A DNA stretch of 64,000 nt from Burkholderia diffusa (GTDB taxonomy: Bacteria > Pseudomonadota > Gammaproteobacteria > Burkholderiales > Burkholderiaceae): positions 930,001-994,000 of the forward strand of contig NZ_CP013363.1 in NCBI RefSeq assembly GCF_001718315.1. Reading direction: 5' to 3'. Within the stretch, counting starts at the first letter, position 1. The number at the start of each line of letters is the position of its first letter. A program made the translations under genes and the position numbers. The notes under the pieces were generated by a model. It saw only the letters and a program-made list of their open reading frames with translations. It made no database searches and was not told where the DNA came from. Shown one piece after another: positions 54,390 to 63,613 of this stretch.

Positions 54390-55127
54390 ATGTCCACGCC
54401 ACCCGACAAACCCAACTCGCGTCGCCGCTTCCTGCGCACGTCGGTCGCGCTCGTGCCGATCGCGTCGGTCGCCGGTTGCGACCTGCGCTCGTCGTCGTCC
54501 CCGACCGCGGCCGGCAATGCCTCCACTGCGTCGGCCGGCGCCGAACGCGCGCCGTACAAGCCGACCTTCTTCGATGCGAAGGAGTGGGCGTTCGTCCAGG
54601 CCGCCGTCGACCGGCTGATTCCGGCCGACGCCGAAGGCCCTGGCGCGCTCGAATCCGGCGTGCCGGAATTCATCGACCGCCAGATGGAAACGTCGTACGC
54701 ACACGGCGCGACGTGGTACATGCAGGGGCCGTTCCAGCAGGGCGTGCCCGAGCTTGGCTATCAGCTCAAGCTCGTGCCGCGCGACATCTATCGGCTCGGC
54801 ATCGCAGCGGTCAACCGCTATTGCGAAAAGGCGCACGGCAAGGTGTTCGCCGATCTCGACGCGCCGACTCGCGACACCGTGCTCGGCGCACTGGAAAAAG
54901 GCGGTGCGCAGATCGACGACGTGCCGTCCGCCATCTTCTTCGGCCAGTTGCTGCAGAACACGCGCGAAGGCTACTTCTGCGATCCGGTGCATGGCGGCAA
55001 TCACGACATGGCCGCGTGGAAGATGATCGGCTTTCCGGGCGCGCGCGCCGATTTCATGGATTTCGTCAACCAGAACGGCAAGCCGTACCCGTACGGCCCG
55101 GTCTCGATCAACGGGGAGCGCACCTGA
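54390..55127 (+). CDS. Gluconate 2-dehydrogenase subunit 3 (gamma)
   Basis: Tat-exported small subunit of 245 residues of the membrane-bound FAD sugar-acid dehydrogenase. It begins MSTPPDKPNSRRRFLRTSVA with a twin-arginine motif and hydrophobic stretch, ending in a Cys (VAGC) that could be lipidated. The body has DAKEWAFVQAAVDRLIPAD...GALESGVPEFIDRQM, the Gluconate_2-dh3 signature. It serves as the Tat escort for the large subunit, which lacks its own signal. Its TGA overlaps the ATG of the catalytic gene (TGATG). Length fits gluconate dehydrogenase rather than the shorter glucose dehydrogenase gamma subunit (about 168). Confidence 0.9.
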   Translation: MSTPPDKPNSRRRFLRTSVALVPIASVAGCDLRSSSSPTAAGNASTASAGAERAPYKPTFFDAKEWAFVQAAVDRLIPADAEGPGALESGVPEFIDRQMETSYAHGATWYMQGPFQQGVPELGYQLKLVPRDIYRLGIAAVNRYCEKAHGKVFADLDAPTRDTVLGALEKGGAQIDDVPSAIFFGQLLQNTREGYFCDPVHGGNHDMAAWKMIGFPGARADFMDFVNQNGKPYPYGPVSINGERT

Positions 55128-56905
55128 TGGCAGCGGAAAAGAAGCCGCATGTCGATGCGGTAATCGTCGGTTTCGGCTGGACCGGCGCGATTCTCGCGAA
55201 GGAACTGACCGAAGCGGGCCTGAACGTCGTCGCGCTGGAGCGCGGCGAGTATCGCGACACATACCCGGACGGCGCATATCCGAATACGATCGACGAACTG
55301 ACCTACAACGTCCGCAAGAAGCTGTTCCTCGACCTGTCGAAGACGACCGTGTCGATCCGCCACGGCGTGCAGGACACCGCGCTGCCGTACCGGCAGCTCG
55401 CCGCGTTCCTGCCCGGCGAGGGCGTCGGCGGCGCGGGGCTGCACTGGTCGGGCGTGCATTTCCGGATCACGCCGGAAGAGCTGCGCCTGCGCAGCCATTA
55501 TGAAGAGCGTTACGGCAAGAAGTTCATCCCGGAAGGGATGACGATCCAGGACACGGGCGTCAGCTACGACGAGCTCGAGCCGTATTTCGACTTCGCCGAG
55601 AAGGTGTTCGGCACGTCGGGGCAGGCATACAAGGTCGGTGGCAAGGTGGTCGGCGACGGCAACGTGTTCGAGGCGAACCGCAGCGACAACTTCCCGTTGC
55701 CCGCGCAGCTCAACACGTATTCGGCGCAACGCTTCTTCGATGCGGCGAAGTCGCTCGGGCTGCATCCATACCGGCTGCCGTCGGCGAACACGTCGGGGCC
55801 GTACACGAACCCGTACGGCGTGCAAATGGGGCCGTGCAACTTCTGCGGCTACTGCAGCGGCTACGCGTGCTACATGTACTCGAAGGCGTCGCCGAACCTG
55901 AACATCCTGCCCGCGCTCAAGCAGGTGCCGAACTTCGAGTTGCGCTCGAAGTGTCACGTGCTGCGCGTGGACCTCGACGACACGAAGAAGCGCGCGACGG
56001 GCGTCACCTACGTCGACCCGGCCGGCCGCGAAGTACACCAGCCGGCCGATCTCGTGATCGTCGCGGCGTTTCAGTATCACAACGTGCACCTGCTGCTGCT
56101 CTCGGGCATCGGCAAGCCGTACGACCCGATCTCGGGCGAAGGCGTCGTGGGGCGCAATTTCGCGTACCAGAACCTGTCGACGATCAAGGCGTTCTTCGAC
56201 AAGGACACCTTCACGAACCCGTTCATCGGCGCGGGCGGCAACGGCGTCGCGGTGGACGACTTCAACGCGGACAACTTCGACCATGGCCCGCTCGGCTTCG
56301 TCGGCGGTTCGCCGCTGTGGGTGAACCAGGCCGGCGTGAAGCCGATCAGCGGCATCGCGACGCCGCCGGGCACGCCGCAGTGGGGCTCGGCGTGGAAGAA
56401 GGCCGTGAAGGACAACTACGCGCATACGATCTCGATGGACGCGCACGGCACGAACATGTCGTATCGCGATGTCTATCTCGACCTCGATCCGACCTATCGC
56501 GATTCGTACGGCCAGCCGCTCTTGCGGATGACCTTCGACTGGAAGGACAACGACATCAGGATGGCGCAGTACGTGACCGGGCAGATGAAGAAGATCGCGG
56601 AGGCGATGGGGCCGAAGGCGATCGGCGTGTCGACGCGCGAGTTCGGCAAGCACTTCGATTCGCGCGCGTACCAGACGACGCACCTGGTCGGCGGCGCGAT
56701 CATGGGCACGGATCCGAAAACGAGCGTGCTGAACCGCTACCTGCAGTGCTGGGACGTGCACAACGTGTTCGTGATGGGCGCGTCGGCGCTGCCGCAGGGC
56801 ATCGGCTACAACCCGACCGGGATCATCGCGGCGCTGGCCTACTGGTCGGCACGTGCGATCCGCGAGCAATACCTGAAAAACCCCGCTCCGCTGGTGACCG
56901 CATGA
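55127..56905 (+). CDS. FAD-dependent GMC-type gluconate 2-dehydrogenase catalytic subunit
   Basis: Periplasmic flavoprotein of 592 residues that oxidises D-gluconate, probably to 2-ketogluconate. The FAD-binding motif is VDAVIVGFGWTGAILAKELTEAG (GxGxxG) with E of LERGE. GEGVGGAGLHWSG is the GMC-type loop and the C-terminus has the His/Asn pair region (QTTHLVGGAIMGTDP, GASALPQGIGYNPTGIIAALAYW). Four cysteines lie in CNFCGYC...C (237, 240, 243, 248), candidate ligands for a 3Fe-4S cluster like that of the B. cepacia FAD glucose dehydrogenase. It has no signal; export is via subunit 3. Overlaps both neighbours by one to four bases. Confidence 0.9.
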   Translation: MAAEKKPHVDAVIVGFGWTGAILAKELTEAGLNVVALERGEYRDTYPDGAYPNTIDELTYNVRKKLFLDLSKTTVSIRHGVQDTALPYRQLAAFLPGEGVGGAGLHWSGVHFRITPEELRLRSHYEERYGKKFIPEGMTIQDTGVSYDELEPYFDFAEKVFGTSGQAYKVGGKVVGDGNVFEANRSDNFPLPAQLNTYSAQRFFDAAKSLGLHPYRLPSANTSGPYTNPYGVQMGPCNFCGYCSGYACYMYSKASPNLNILPALKQVPNFELRSKCHVLRVDLDDTKKRATGVTYVDPAGREVHQPADLVIVAAFQYHNVHLLLLSGIGKPYDPISGEGVVGRNFAYQNLSTIKAFFDKDTFTNPFIGAGGNGVAVDDFNADNFDHGPLGFVGGSPLWVNQAGVKPISGIATPPGTPQWGSAWKKAVKDNYAHTISMDAHGTNMSYRDVYLDLDPTYRDSYGQPLLRMTFDWKDNDIRMAQYVTGQMKKIAEAMGPKAIGVSTREFGKHFDSRAYQTTHLVGGAIMGTDPKTSVLNRYLQCWDVHNVFVMGASALPQGIGYNPTGIIAALAYWSARAIREQYLKNPAPLVTA

Positions 56906-58326
56906 AGAGGACAGTGAACCACCACAACGCCGCGCGCCAAACGTCCCCGCTGCGGCGCGCACTGGCGATCGGCACGGCATGGGCGGCGTTCGGCCTCGCG
57001 GGCGGGGCGGCCTTCGCGCAGCCGGCGGCGCCGGCCGCGGCTTCCGGCCCGACGGCGGCAGCGGCGGCACAGTCAGCCGATGCGAACCTCGTCAAGCGCG
57101 GCGAATATCTTGCCCGCGCGGGCGACTGCATCGCGTGCCACACCGCGAGCGGCGGCAAGCCGTTCGCGGGCGGGCTGAAATTCGACACGCCGATCGGCGC
57201 GATCTATTCGACCAACATCACGCCGGACCCGAAGACGGGCCTCGGCGGCTGGACGCTCGACGACTTCACCCGCGCGGTGCGCGAGGGCGTCCGCAAGAAC
57301 GGCGACACGATGTATCCGGCAATGCCGTATCCGTCCTACGCGCGCCTGAGCGACGACGACGTGAAGGCGCTGTACGCGTACTTCATGCACGGCGTCGCGC
57401 CGGTCGAGCGCGAGAATCGCTCGGTCGACATCGTGTGGCCGTTGTCGATGCGCTGGCCGCTGACGTTCTGGCGCAAGATGTTCGCGCCGGCGCCGAAGCC
57501 GTTCGATGCGGGACCGTACACCGATCCGGTGGTCGCGCGCGGCGCGTATCTCGTGCAGGGTCTCGGCCATTGCGGCGCGTGCCACACGCCGCGCGCGGCG
57601 ACGATGCAGGAGCGTGCGCTGACCGATGCGGGCGGGCTCGACTTCCTGGCCGGCGGCGCGGCGATCGACGGTTGGGTGCCGACGAGCCTGCGGGGCGAGC
57701 CGCGCACCGGGCTCGGCACGTGGACCGAAACCGAGATCGTGCAGTTCCTGAAGACCGGTCGCACGCTGCGCACGGCCGCGTTCGGCGGGATGACGGACGT
57801 GGTCGGCCACAGCATGCAGCACATGACCGACGACGACCTGACCGCGATCGCGCGCTACCTGAAGACGTTGCCGCCGCGCGTGCAGGGCGAGCAGCCGCAC
57901 GTGTACGACGCGGCCGCGGCGAAGGCGCTGCAGACGGGTGACGCGAGCAAGCCGGGCGCCGCCGTCTATCGTGACAACTGCATGGCGTGTCACCGCAGCG
58001 ACGGCCACGGCTACACGCGCGTGTTCCCGGCGCTCGCCGGCAACCCCGTCGTGCAGGGCGAGGATCCGACGTCGCTGATCCACGTCGTGCTGGAAGGCAG
58101 TGCACTGCAGGGCACGCACACCGCGCCGTCGACCTTCACGATGCCGCCGTTCGGCTGGCGTCTGTCGGACCAGGAAGTCGCGGATGTGTCGAACTTCGTG
58201 CGCACGAGCTGGGGCAATGCGGGTGCGGCGATCACGGCCGCGCAGGTCGCGAAGGTGCGCAAGAGCACGCCGGCGACACGGCCGGAACCGCCGCCGGGCG
58301 CGCGATTCCCGCAGGCGTCGCGCTGA
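56902..58326 (+). CDS. Triheme cytochrome c subunit of gluconate 2-dehydrogenase
   Basis: Membrane-associated electron-transfer subunit of 474 residues. The signal peptide ends AFA-Q (about residue 39). Three c-type heme motifs are visible: CIACH, CGACH and CMACH, each with a downstream Met candidate ligand. It passes electrons from the flavin subunit to ubiquinone or the respiratory chain. ATGA overlap with the catalytic gene. The C-terminal RPEPPPGARFPQASR is a short tail where related proteins carry a membrane anchor. A strong terminator follows at 58424. Confidence 0.92.
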   Translation: MKRTVNHHNAARQTSPLRRALAIGTAWAAFGLAGGAAFAQPAAPAAASGPTAAAAAQSADANLVKRGEYLARAGDCIACHTASGGKPFAGGLKFDTPIGAIYSTNITPDPKTGLGGWTLDDFTRAVREGVRKNGDTMYPAMPYPSYARLSDDDVKALYAYFMHGVAPVERENRSVDIVWPLSMRWPLTFWRKMFAPAPKPFDAGPYTDPVVARGAYLVQGLGHCGACHTPRAATMQERALTDAGGLDFLAGGAAIDGWVPTSLRGEPRTGLGTWTETEIVQFLKTGRTLRTAAFGGMTDVVGHSMQHMTDDDLTAIARYLKTLPPRVQGEQPHVYDAAAAKALQTGDASKPGAAVYRDNCMACHRSDGHGYTRVFPALAGNPVVQGEDPTSLIHVVLEGSALQGTHTAPSTFTMPPFGWRLSDQEVADVSNFVRTSWGNAGAAITAAQVAKVRKSTPATRPEPPPGARFPQASR

Positions 58327-58423
58327 CGCACGCGGCGGGGCCCGATGCCCCGCGCGACCGTTCTGCCTCGCGCCGCAGGCCGGCTCGCGAGGGGCGTTCC
58401 GACTGCCTGGGGTAGTACCCGCG

Positions 58424-58468
58424 ATGGCGGGCCACTGCGTGAATTTTTCGCGGTGGCCCGCCATTTTT
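58424..58468 (+). terminator. Terminator of the gluconate dehydrogenase operon
   Basis: Perfect 12-bp inverted repeat ATGGCGGGCCAC (58424-58435) / GTGGCCCGCCAT (58453-58464) with a 17-base AT-rich loop, followed by a T-run to 58468. It lies between the cytochrome gene and the antiporter gene. Confidence 0.85.
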
Positions 58469-58533
58469 CCATCTCATCCCTTATCCTTCATTCTTGAACC
58501 TTACTAAATAGTTACAAGAACTCGGGAGGGGGG

Positions 58534-60255
58534 ATGCCTCATGACGTCAGCCTGATTGCGTTGCTCGCGGCCGGTTTCGGTCTCGCGATGGTTTTCGGTT
58601 ACCTCGCGGCGCTGCTGAAAATGCCGCCGCTCGTCGGCTATCTGCTCGCCGGGATCGTGATCGGCCCCGGCACGCCCGGTTTCGTCGGCGACCTGTCGCT
58701 CGCGCAGCAGCTCGCCGAAGTCGGCGTGATGCTGCTGATGTTCGGCGTCGGCCTGCATTTCTCGCTCGGCGATCTGCTTGCGGTGCGCAAGATCGCGCTG
58801 CCGGGCGCCATCGTTCAGATCACCGTCGCGACGCTGCTCGGCGGCGGGCTCGCCCTCACGTGGGGCTGGAGCCTCGGCGCGGCGCTCGTGTTCGGGCTCG
58901 CGCTGTCGGTCGCGAGCACGGTCGTGCTGTTGCGGGCGCTTGAGGGGCGCGGGCTCGTCGAGACGGTGAACGGGCGCATCGCGGTCGGCTGGCTAGTCGT
59001 CGAGGATCTCGTGATGGTGCTTGTGCTCGTGCTGCTGCCGCCCGTCGCGGGGCTGCTCGGCGGCACGCCGCCCGGCGATGCGCATGCGGCCGGCGGCAGC
59101 GTGTGGGGCACGCTCGGCGTCACGATGCTGAAGGTCGCCGCGTTCATCGCGCTGATGCTCGTGGTCGGCAAGCGCGTGTTCCCGCGCATCCTGTGGCTCG
59201 TCGCGCGCACCGGCTCGCGCGAACTGTTCACGCTGTGCATGATCGCCGCGGCGGTCGGCATCGCGTTCGGCGCGGCTAAACTGTTCGACGTGTCGTTCGC
59301 GCTCGGCGCGTTCTTCGCCGGAATGATGATGCGCGAATCGGAGTTCAGCCGGCGCGCGGCCGACGAAACGCTGCCGCTGCGCGACGCGTTCTCGGTGCTG
59401 TTCTTCATTTCGGTCGGGATGCTGTTCGACCCGAAAGTGCTGCTCGCCGAGCCGCTGCACGTGATCGAAGTCGCGGCGATCGTGCTGATCGGCAAGACGC
59501 TCGCGGCGGTCGCGCTGGTGATCGCGTTCCGTTATCCGCTGAACACCGCGCTGACGGTCGGCGCAGGCCTTGCGCAGATCGGCGAGTTCTCGTTCATTCT
59601 CGCGGGGCTCGGTCGTGTGCTCGGGCTGCTGTCGGCCGAAGGGCAGAGCCTGATTCTCGCGGTCGCGCTGATCTCGATCGCGATGAACACGCTGCTGTTC
59701 GCGATGATCGATCCGGCGCTTGCGTGGATCCGCAAGCATTCGGCGTTCGCGCGCAAGCTCGAGGCACGCGACGACCCGCTCGCGGCACTGCCGATGTCGA
59801 CACCGCAGACGCACCTGACCGGGCAGGTCGTGATCGTCGGCTACGGCAAGGTCGGCACGCGAATCGCGCATGCGCTGGACGAGCGCGGGATCGCGTATGT
59901 GGTCGTCGAGCAGAACCGCGAGCTTGTCGAAAAACTGCGCGCGGACGGCATCGCCGCCGTGTCGGGCGACGCGATCGAGCCGATCGTGCTCGTACAGGCG
60001 CATATCGCGCGCGCCGGGATGCTGGTCGTCACGCTGCCGGACGTATTCGATGTGCGGCAGATCGTCGAGATCTCGCGCACGCTGAACCCGATGCTGGAGG
60101 TCGTGCTGTGCACGAACAGCAGCGACGAGGCCGCGTTGCTGTCGAGCGAGGGCGTCGGCACCGTGTTCATGGGCGAGAGCGAACTCGCCCGCGGGATGAC
60201 CGAGCACGTGCTCGGCAGGATGGTGAAGCCGGTGGCGGCCGCGCACGCGCGCTGA
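58534..60255 (+). CDS. ybaL: Kef-type cation:proton antiporter (YbaL-like)
   Basis: Inner-membrane CPA2 antiporter of 573 residues. About 12-13 transmembrane helices span 1-400, with LVGYLLAGIVIGPGTPGFVGD, VGVMLLMFGVGLHFSLGDL and the VVEDLVMVLVLVLLP ion-binding Glu-Asp helix. A cytoplasmic TrkA-N/RCK nucleotide-binding domain follows (QVVIVGYGKVGTRIAHAL, about 425-560). It exchanges potassium (or sodium) for protons, gated by nucleotides. Length matches E. coli YbaL (558). GGAGGGGG immediately precedes ATG 58534. No glutathione ancillary KefF/KefG gene is nearby. Confidence 0.88.
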   Translation: MPHDVSLIALLAAGFGLAMVFGYLAALLKMPPLVGYLLAGIVIGPGTPGFVGDLSLAQQLAEVGVMLLMFGVGLHFSLGDLLAVRKIALPGAIVQITVATLLGGGLALTWGWSLGAALVFGLALSVASTVVLLRALEGRGLVETVNGRIAVGWLVVEDLVMVLVLVLLPPVAGLLGGTPPGDAHAAGGSVWGTLGVTMLKVAAFIALMLVVGKRVFPRILWLVARTGSRELFTLCMIAAAVGIAFGAAKLFDVSFALGAFFAGMMMRESEFSRRAADETLPLRDAFSVLFFISVGMLFDPKVLLAEPLHVIEVAAIVLIGKTLAAVALVIAFRYPLNTALTVGAGLAQIGEFSFILAGLGRVLGLLSAEGQSLILAVALISIAMNTLLFAMIDPALAWIRKHSAFARKLEARDDPLAALPMSTPQTHLTGQVVIVGYGKVGTRIAHALDERGIAYVVVEQNRELVEKLRADGIAAVSGDAIEPIVLVQAHIARAGMLVVTLPDVFDVRQIVEISRTLNPMLEVVLCTNSSDEAALLSSEGVGTVFMGESELARGMTEHVLGRMVKPVAAAHAR

Positions 60256-60370
60256 CGCTCGTGCGACCGGGGTCGCGTGAATGGAGGAATATCGCCGGCC
60301 GGCGGAAAGCGGGCGTGCCGGGAAATCGACACGGAGAACAGTCGGCCTGTTTGCCGAGCGCGCCCCGGCT

Positions 60371-62263
60371 TCAGCCTGCCGCCGCCTTCGCCGGTTCGAC
60401 CGCGCCGGATTGCGTGGCCGTTTTCACGGGGGCCGATGTCTTCTGCACGGCCGCCGTTTTCGATTGCGCCGCAGCCTTCGGCGCCGCGACCGTCTTCGGT
60501 GGTGCCGCCTTCGCCGGCGCATTCGGCGTCGGCTCGACCGGCGCGTCGGGCGGCACGCCGAGCAACTGCAGCGAACCGCTCGTGACCGACGAGAACACCG
60601 GGCCGGCCACAGTGCCGCCGTAATAGCCCTTGCCGCGCGGCTCGTCGATCATCACCGCGACGATCAGGCGCGGGTTGCTCATCGGCGCCATCCCCGCGAA
60701 CAGTGCGCGGTACTTGCCCTTTGCATAGGTCGCGCCGACCTGCTTGCGCGCCGTGCCCGTCTTGCCGCCGATCCGGTAGCCGTCGACGCGCGCGCGGCGC
60801 CCCGTGCCGCCTTCGCCGACGGCCGACTCGAGCATCGCGCGGATCGCCGCAGCAGTTTGCGGCGAGGTCACGCGGTGGCCACGATGGGCCGCGACCGTCT
60901 GCGGGTCGGAGCCGTTCTTCAGCAGCGAGACCGGGTGCAGCGTGCCGTCGCCGGCATAGGCGGTGTAGGTCTGCGCGATCTGCAGCAGCGACATCGACAA
61001 CCCATAGCCGTACGCCATCGTCGCCTGCTCGATCGGCCGCCAGCGCTTGTAGCCGCGCAGGCGGCCCGATGCGACGCCCGGGAACGTCAGCTCCGGCGCG
61101 CGGCCGATCCCGTATTCCTGGTACTTGTTCCAGATCGTTTCGGCGGGCAGGTTCAGTGCCAGCTTCGCGAGCGCGACGTTGCTCGACTTCTGCAGCGCCT
61201 GCGAGACGGTTAGCGAGCCGTGGTTCGACGTGTCGTGGATCACGGCCGGGCCGATCTTGTAGGTGCCGGGCGACGTGTTGATGATCGTGTTCGGCGTGAC
61301 CTTGCGCTCGTCAATCGACAGCGCGACGACGAGCGGCTTGATGGTCGAACCCGGCTCGAACGTATCGATCACCGCGCGGTTGCGCAGCTGCTGGCCCGTC
61401 AGCCGGGCGCGGTCGTTCGGATCGAAGGTCGGGTAGTTCGCGAGCGCGAGGATTTCGCCGTTTTGCGCGTCGAGCACGACCACGCTTCCGGCTACCGCGT
61501 TGTTCTCGAGCACCGCGGCCTTGAGCTGGCTGAACGCGAGCTGCTGGATGCGCCGGTCGATCGTCAGTTCAATCGTCGCGCCGTGCTGCGCGGGCACGAG
61601 CGGACGCGTGTCGGACACGATGCGGCCCAGTCGATCGCGGATCACCTCGCGCTGCCCGGAGGTACCCGACAGCCGCCCGTTCGCCGCGAGTTCGACGCCT
61701 TCCTGGCCCTTGTCTTCGACGTTCGTGAAGCCGACCACGTGCGCGGCCGATTCGCCCTCGGGATAGAAGCGCTTCGAGTCGGCGATCTGCGTGATGCCGT
61801 CAATCTCGAGCTTGTCGAGCCGGCTCGCGGTGTCGGCGTCGATCTGCCGCTTGAGCAGCACGAACGTCCGGTCGTTGCGCAGGCGGCGCTTCACTTCCGC
61901 AAGCGGCATGTCGAGCAGCTTCGCGATCTGCGGATAGTCGTTTTCGGCGACCTGTTTCGGGTTCGCCCAGATTTCATAGGTCGACAGGCTGACCGCAAGC
62001 ATTGCACCGTTGCGGTCGACGATGCGCCCGCGCATCGCGTCGAGCTCGATCGTGCGCTGGTAGCGCTTCTGGCCTTGCCCGACGTAGAAATCCTGGTTCG
62101 CGACCTGCACCCAGAAGGCGCGCCCGATCAGCGCGGCGAAACCGAGGGACACCATGATCACGACCAGCTTCGAGCGCCACATCGGCAGGCGCGACGCCAA
62201 CATCGGGTGCTTGGTCGCGGCGGCGTACGGATCGGCGGGGTGGGTCTTCTTTTTCACGCTCAT
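60371..62263 (-). CDS. Class B penicillin-binding protein (FtsI/PBP3 paralogue)
   Basis: Periplasmic peptidoglycan transpeptidase of 630 residues with one membrane helix (about 28-48) and MRGRIVDRNGAMLA start of the pedestal domain. The transpeptidase domain has the three motifs STIK (in EPGSTIKPL), SSN and KTG (in GGKTGTARK). The last 75 residues are an Ala/Lys/Pro-rich low-complexity tail (PAKAAPPKTVAAPKAAAQSK) absent from E. coli FtsI. It lies outside the dcw cluster with no division genes around it, so it is an accessory copy rather than the essential ftsI. Expressed from a 350-bp upstream region. Confidence 0.88.
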   Translation of the reverse strand: MSVKKKTHPADPYAAATKHPMLASRLPMWRSKLVVIMVSLGFAALIGRAFWVQVANQDFYVGQGQKRYQRTIELDAMRGRIVDRNGAMLAVSLSTYEIWANPKQVAENDYPQIAKLLDMPLAEVKRRLRNDRTFVLLKRQIDADTASRLDKLEIDGITQIADSKRFYPEGESAAHVVGFTNVEDKGQEGVELAANGRLSGTSGQREVIRDRLGRIVSDTRPLVPAQHGATIELTIDRRIQQLAFSQLKAAVLENNAVAGSVVVLDAQNGEILALANYPTFDPNDRARLTGQQLRNRAVIDTFEPGSTIKPLVVALSIDERKVTPNTIINTSPGTYKIGPAVIHDTSNHGSLTVSQALQKSSNVALAKLALNLPAETIWNKYQEYGIGRAPELTFPGVASGRLRGYKRWRPIEQATMAYGYGLSMSLLQIAQTYTAYAGDGTLHPVSLLKNGSDPQTVAAHRGHRVTSPQTAAAIRAMLESAVGEGGTGRRARVDGYRIGGKTGTARKQVGATYAKGKYRALFAGMAPMSNPRLIVAVMIDEPRGKGYYGGTVAGPVFSSVTSGSLQLLGVPPDAPVEPTPNAPAKAAPPKTVAAPKAAAQSKTAAVQKTSAPVKTATQSGAVEPAKAAAG

Positions 62264-62509
62264 GCAAGGGCCGGGTCGGGCCGCCGGGCGGCGGCAAGTC
62301 AGTCGGAATAATGTGATTGTAATAAATGAGTAAACATCATGTGGGGAAAGTATGTTTCGGCCCCGTAAAAGATTCGCGTTTCGACCGGGCGCGCGATTGG
62401 ATAAGGCGGTAGAGCGCGACGTCGCGCGCAGGCACGGACGAAGCCGGGATGGATGGGCTGCTCGTTACCGACGCCGCGTTAACCCGGCCCCGATTAATTC
62501 GTGGCCGGA

Positions 62510-62537
62510 AAATAAAAAGCGCCTCAAGAGAGGCGCC
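62510..62537 (-). terminator. Terminator downstream of the 62616 gene
   Basis: GCGCCTC-AAGA-GAGGCGC (62519-62536), a perfect 7-bp stem with 4-base loop. On the minus strand it is followed by TTTTTATTTT. It ends the small hypothetical gene and separates it from the penicillin-binding protein gene. Confidence 0.85.
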
Positions 62538-62615
62538 GTTATTGATGAATATCGAAATGAATATCGCGGAACTGGAATAAACCCGGAAACTGCAGAGGAT
62601 TGCCGTCAAAAATAC

Positions 62616-62963
62616 CTATCGCGCGACGGAAATAAATTCATGGTATTCCGGCTCCACCGTGGAACGATCAACCGCCTGCAGGCGCCACGCGCCGTCGGGA
62701 TGCTCGCCGGCGAGCACCGCAGGACCTTGTTCGCGCTGCGTCGCGCTGAACGACAGACCCTTCAACTGGCACACGGCATTCCCGCTGTCGGCCGCGCAGA
62801 GGGCCATTGCGCCTTCCACGTCCCGAACCTTGCCCCAGCTCGGAATATCGATCCCCTGGTGTGCCTCGCGTGACCACAGCCCCTCGTCGGTATCGACCCA
62901 GAGCACCGCGAAGGAGTGACGGGTTGCCGACTCGCTGCCATTAATCCGAATAGTGAGGCGCAT
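62616..62963 (-). CDS. Small conserved hypothetical protein (possibly DUF3564)
   Basis: 115 residues, start ATG 62963 with CAGGAG before it, and its own terminator downstream, so a real gene. It begins MRLTIRINGSESATRHSFAV and continues LWVDTDEGLWSREAHQGIDI, then PSWGKVRDVEGAMALCAAD. It is soluble, mostly beta by look, with two Cys. I think it is one of the Burkholderia-restricted small families (possibly DUF3564), but cannot confirm. No function known; no linked genes. Confidence 0.7.
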   Translation of the reverse strand: MRLTIRINGSESATRHSFAVLWVDTDEGLWSREAHQGIDIPSWGKVRDVEGAMALCAADSGNAVCQLKGLSFSATQREQGPAVLAGEHPDGAWRLQAVDRSTVEPEYHEFISVAR

Positions 62964-63613
62964 TGGATCGTCTCCTGAAAAAAATGACACATTCGACCGT
63001 TTTGGTTTGACCAGTCTAGATAGACTGCCGTGAAACGCAAGTGATAATCCGCAATAAATCTGAATTGCGCCTATAGGCGTTTCCCGATGAAACGACGTCT
63101 GACGATCCGCCGCGATTGTGGCGTAGCGCGCAAACACAAGCGCAGCATGATCCGCGCGCCGCGACCGACCGTGACGCTTCGCGGACATGCGATGACCCCG
63201 AGAAAGGGCGCGTCGAAGTGTCGCGCCGAAGCGATGGCCCGACGCGCATCGGCCGTCCAGCGACGGAAGCCTCTGAATACTGCCGACCCGACGTTTCAAC
63301 GATTTGACCGCCCGTCCCCCACGACACACTCCGACATTCGCGTACAAATCCTCACACTTTCACGAAACTTTCAGGACAGACTTGCGAGCGATCGAGCCCC
63401 ACACTTGGATTTTCCCGATCCTGTGCCGTGGACGCCCGTCCATGGCGGGCCGCCGCCGCCTCGTGCCAGAGACGCGATCGACGCGATCGCGGGGGCGCGG
63501 CCCCGATCGGGATTGCCGGGGCGCGCGTCGACCCCGGCCCGGTCGACAGCCGTGCGCCGCTCCGCGATCCGGGGCGGCCGCGCCGTCCGGCCGATTCTTC
63601 GAAGGAGACTATC
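62964..63613. other. Gene-free interval before the SDR gene
   Basis: About 650 bp with no supported gene; short frames on both strands are Arg/Pro-rich and unconvincing. AT-richer stretches at 62990-63080 and 63320-63390 are likely promoter regions for the small hypothetical gene and for the gene starting at 63614. Confidence 0.3.
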
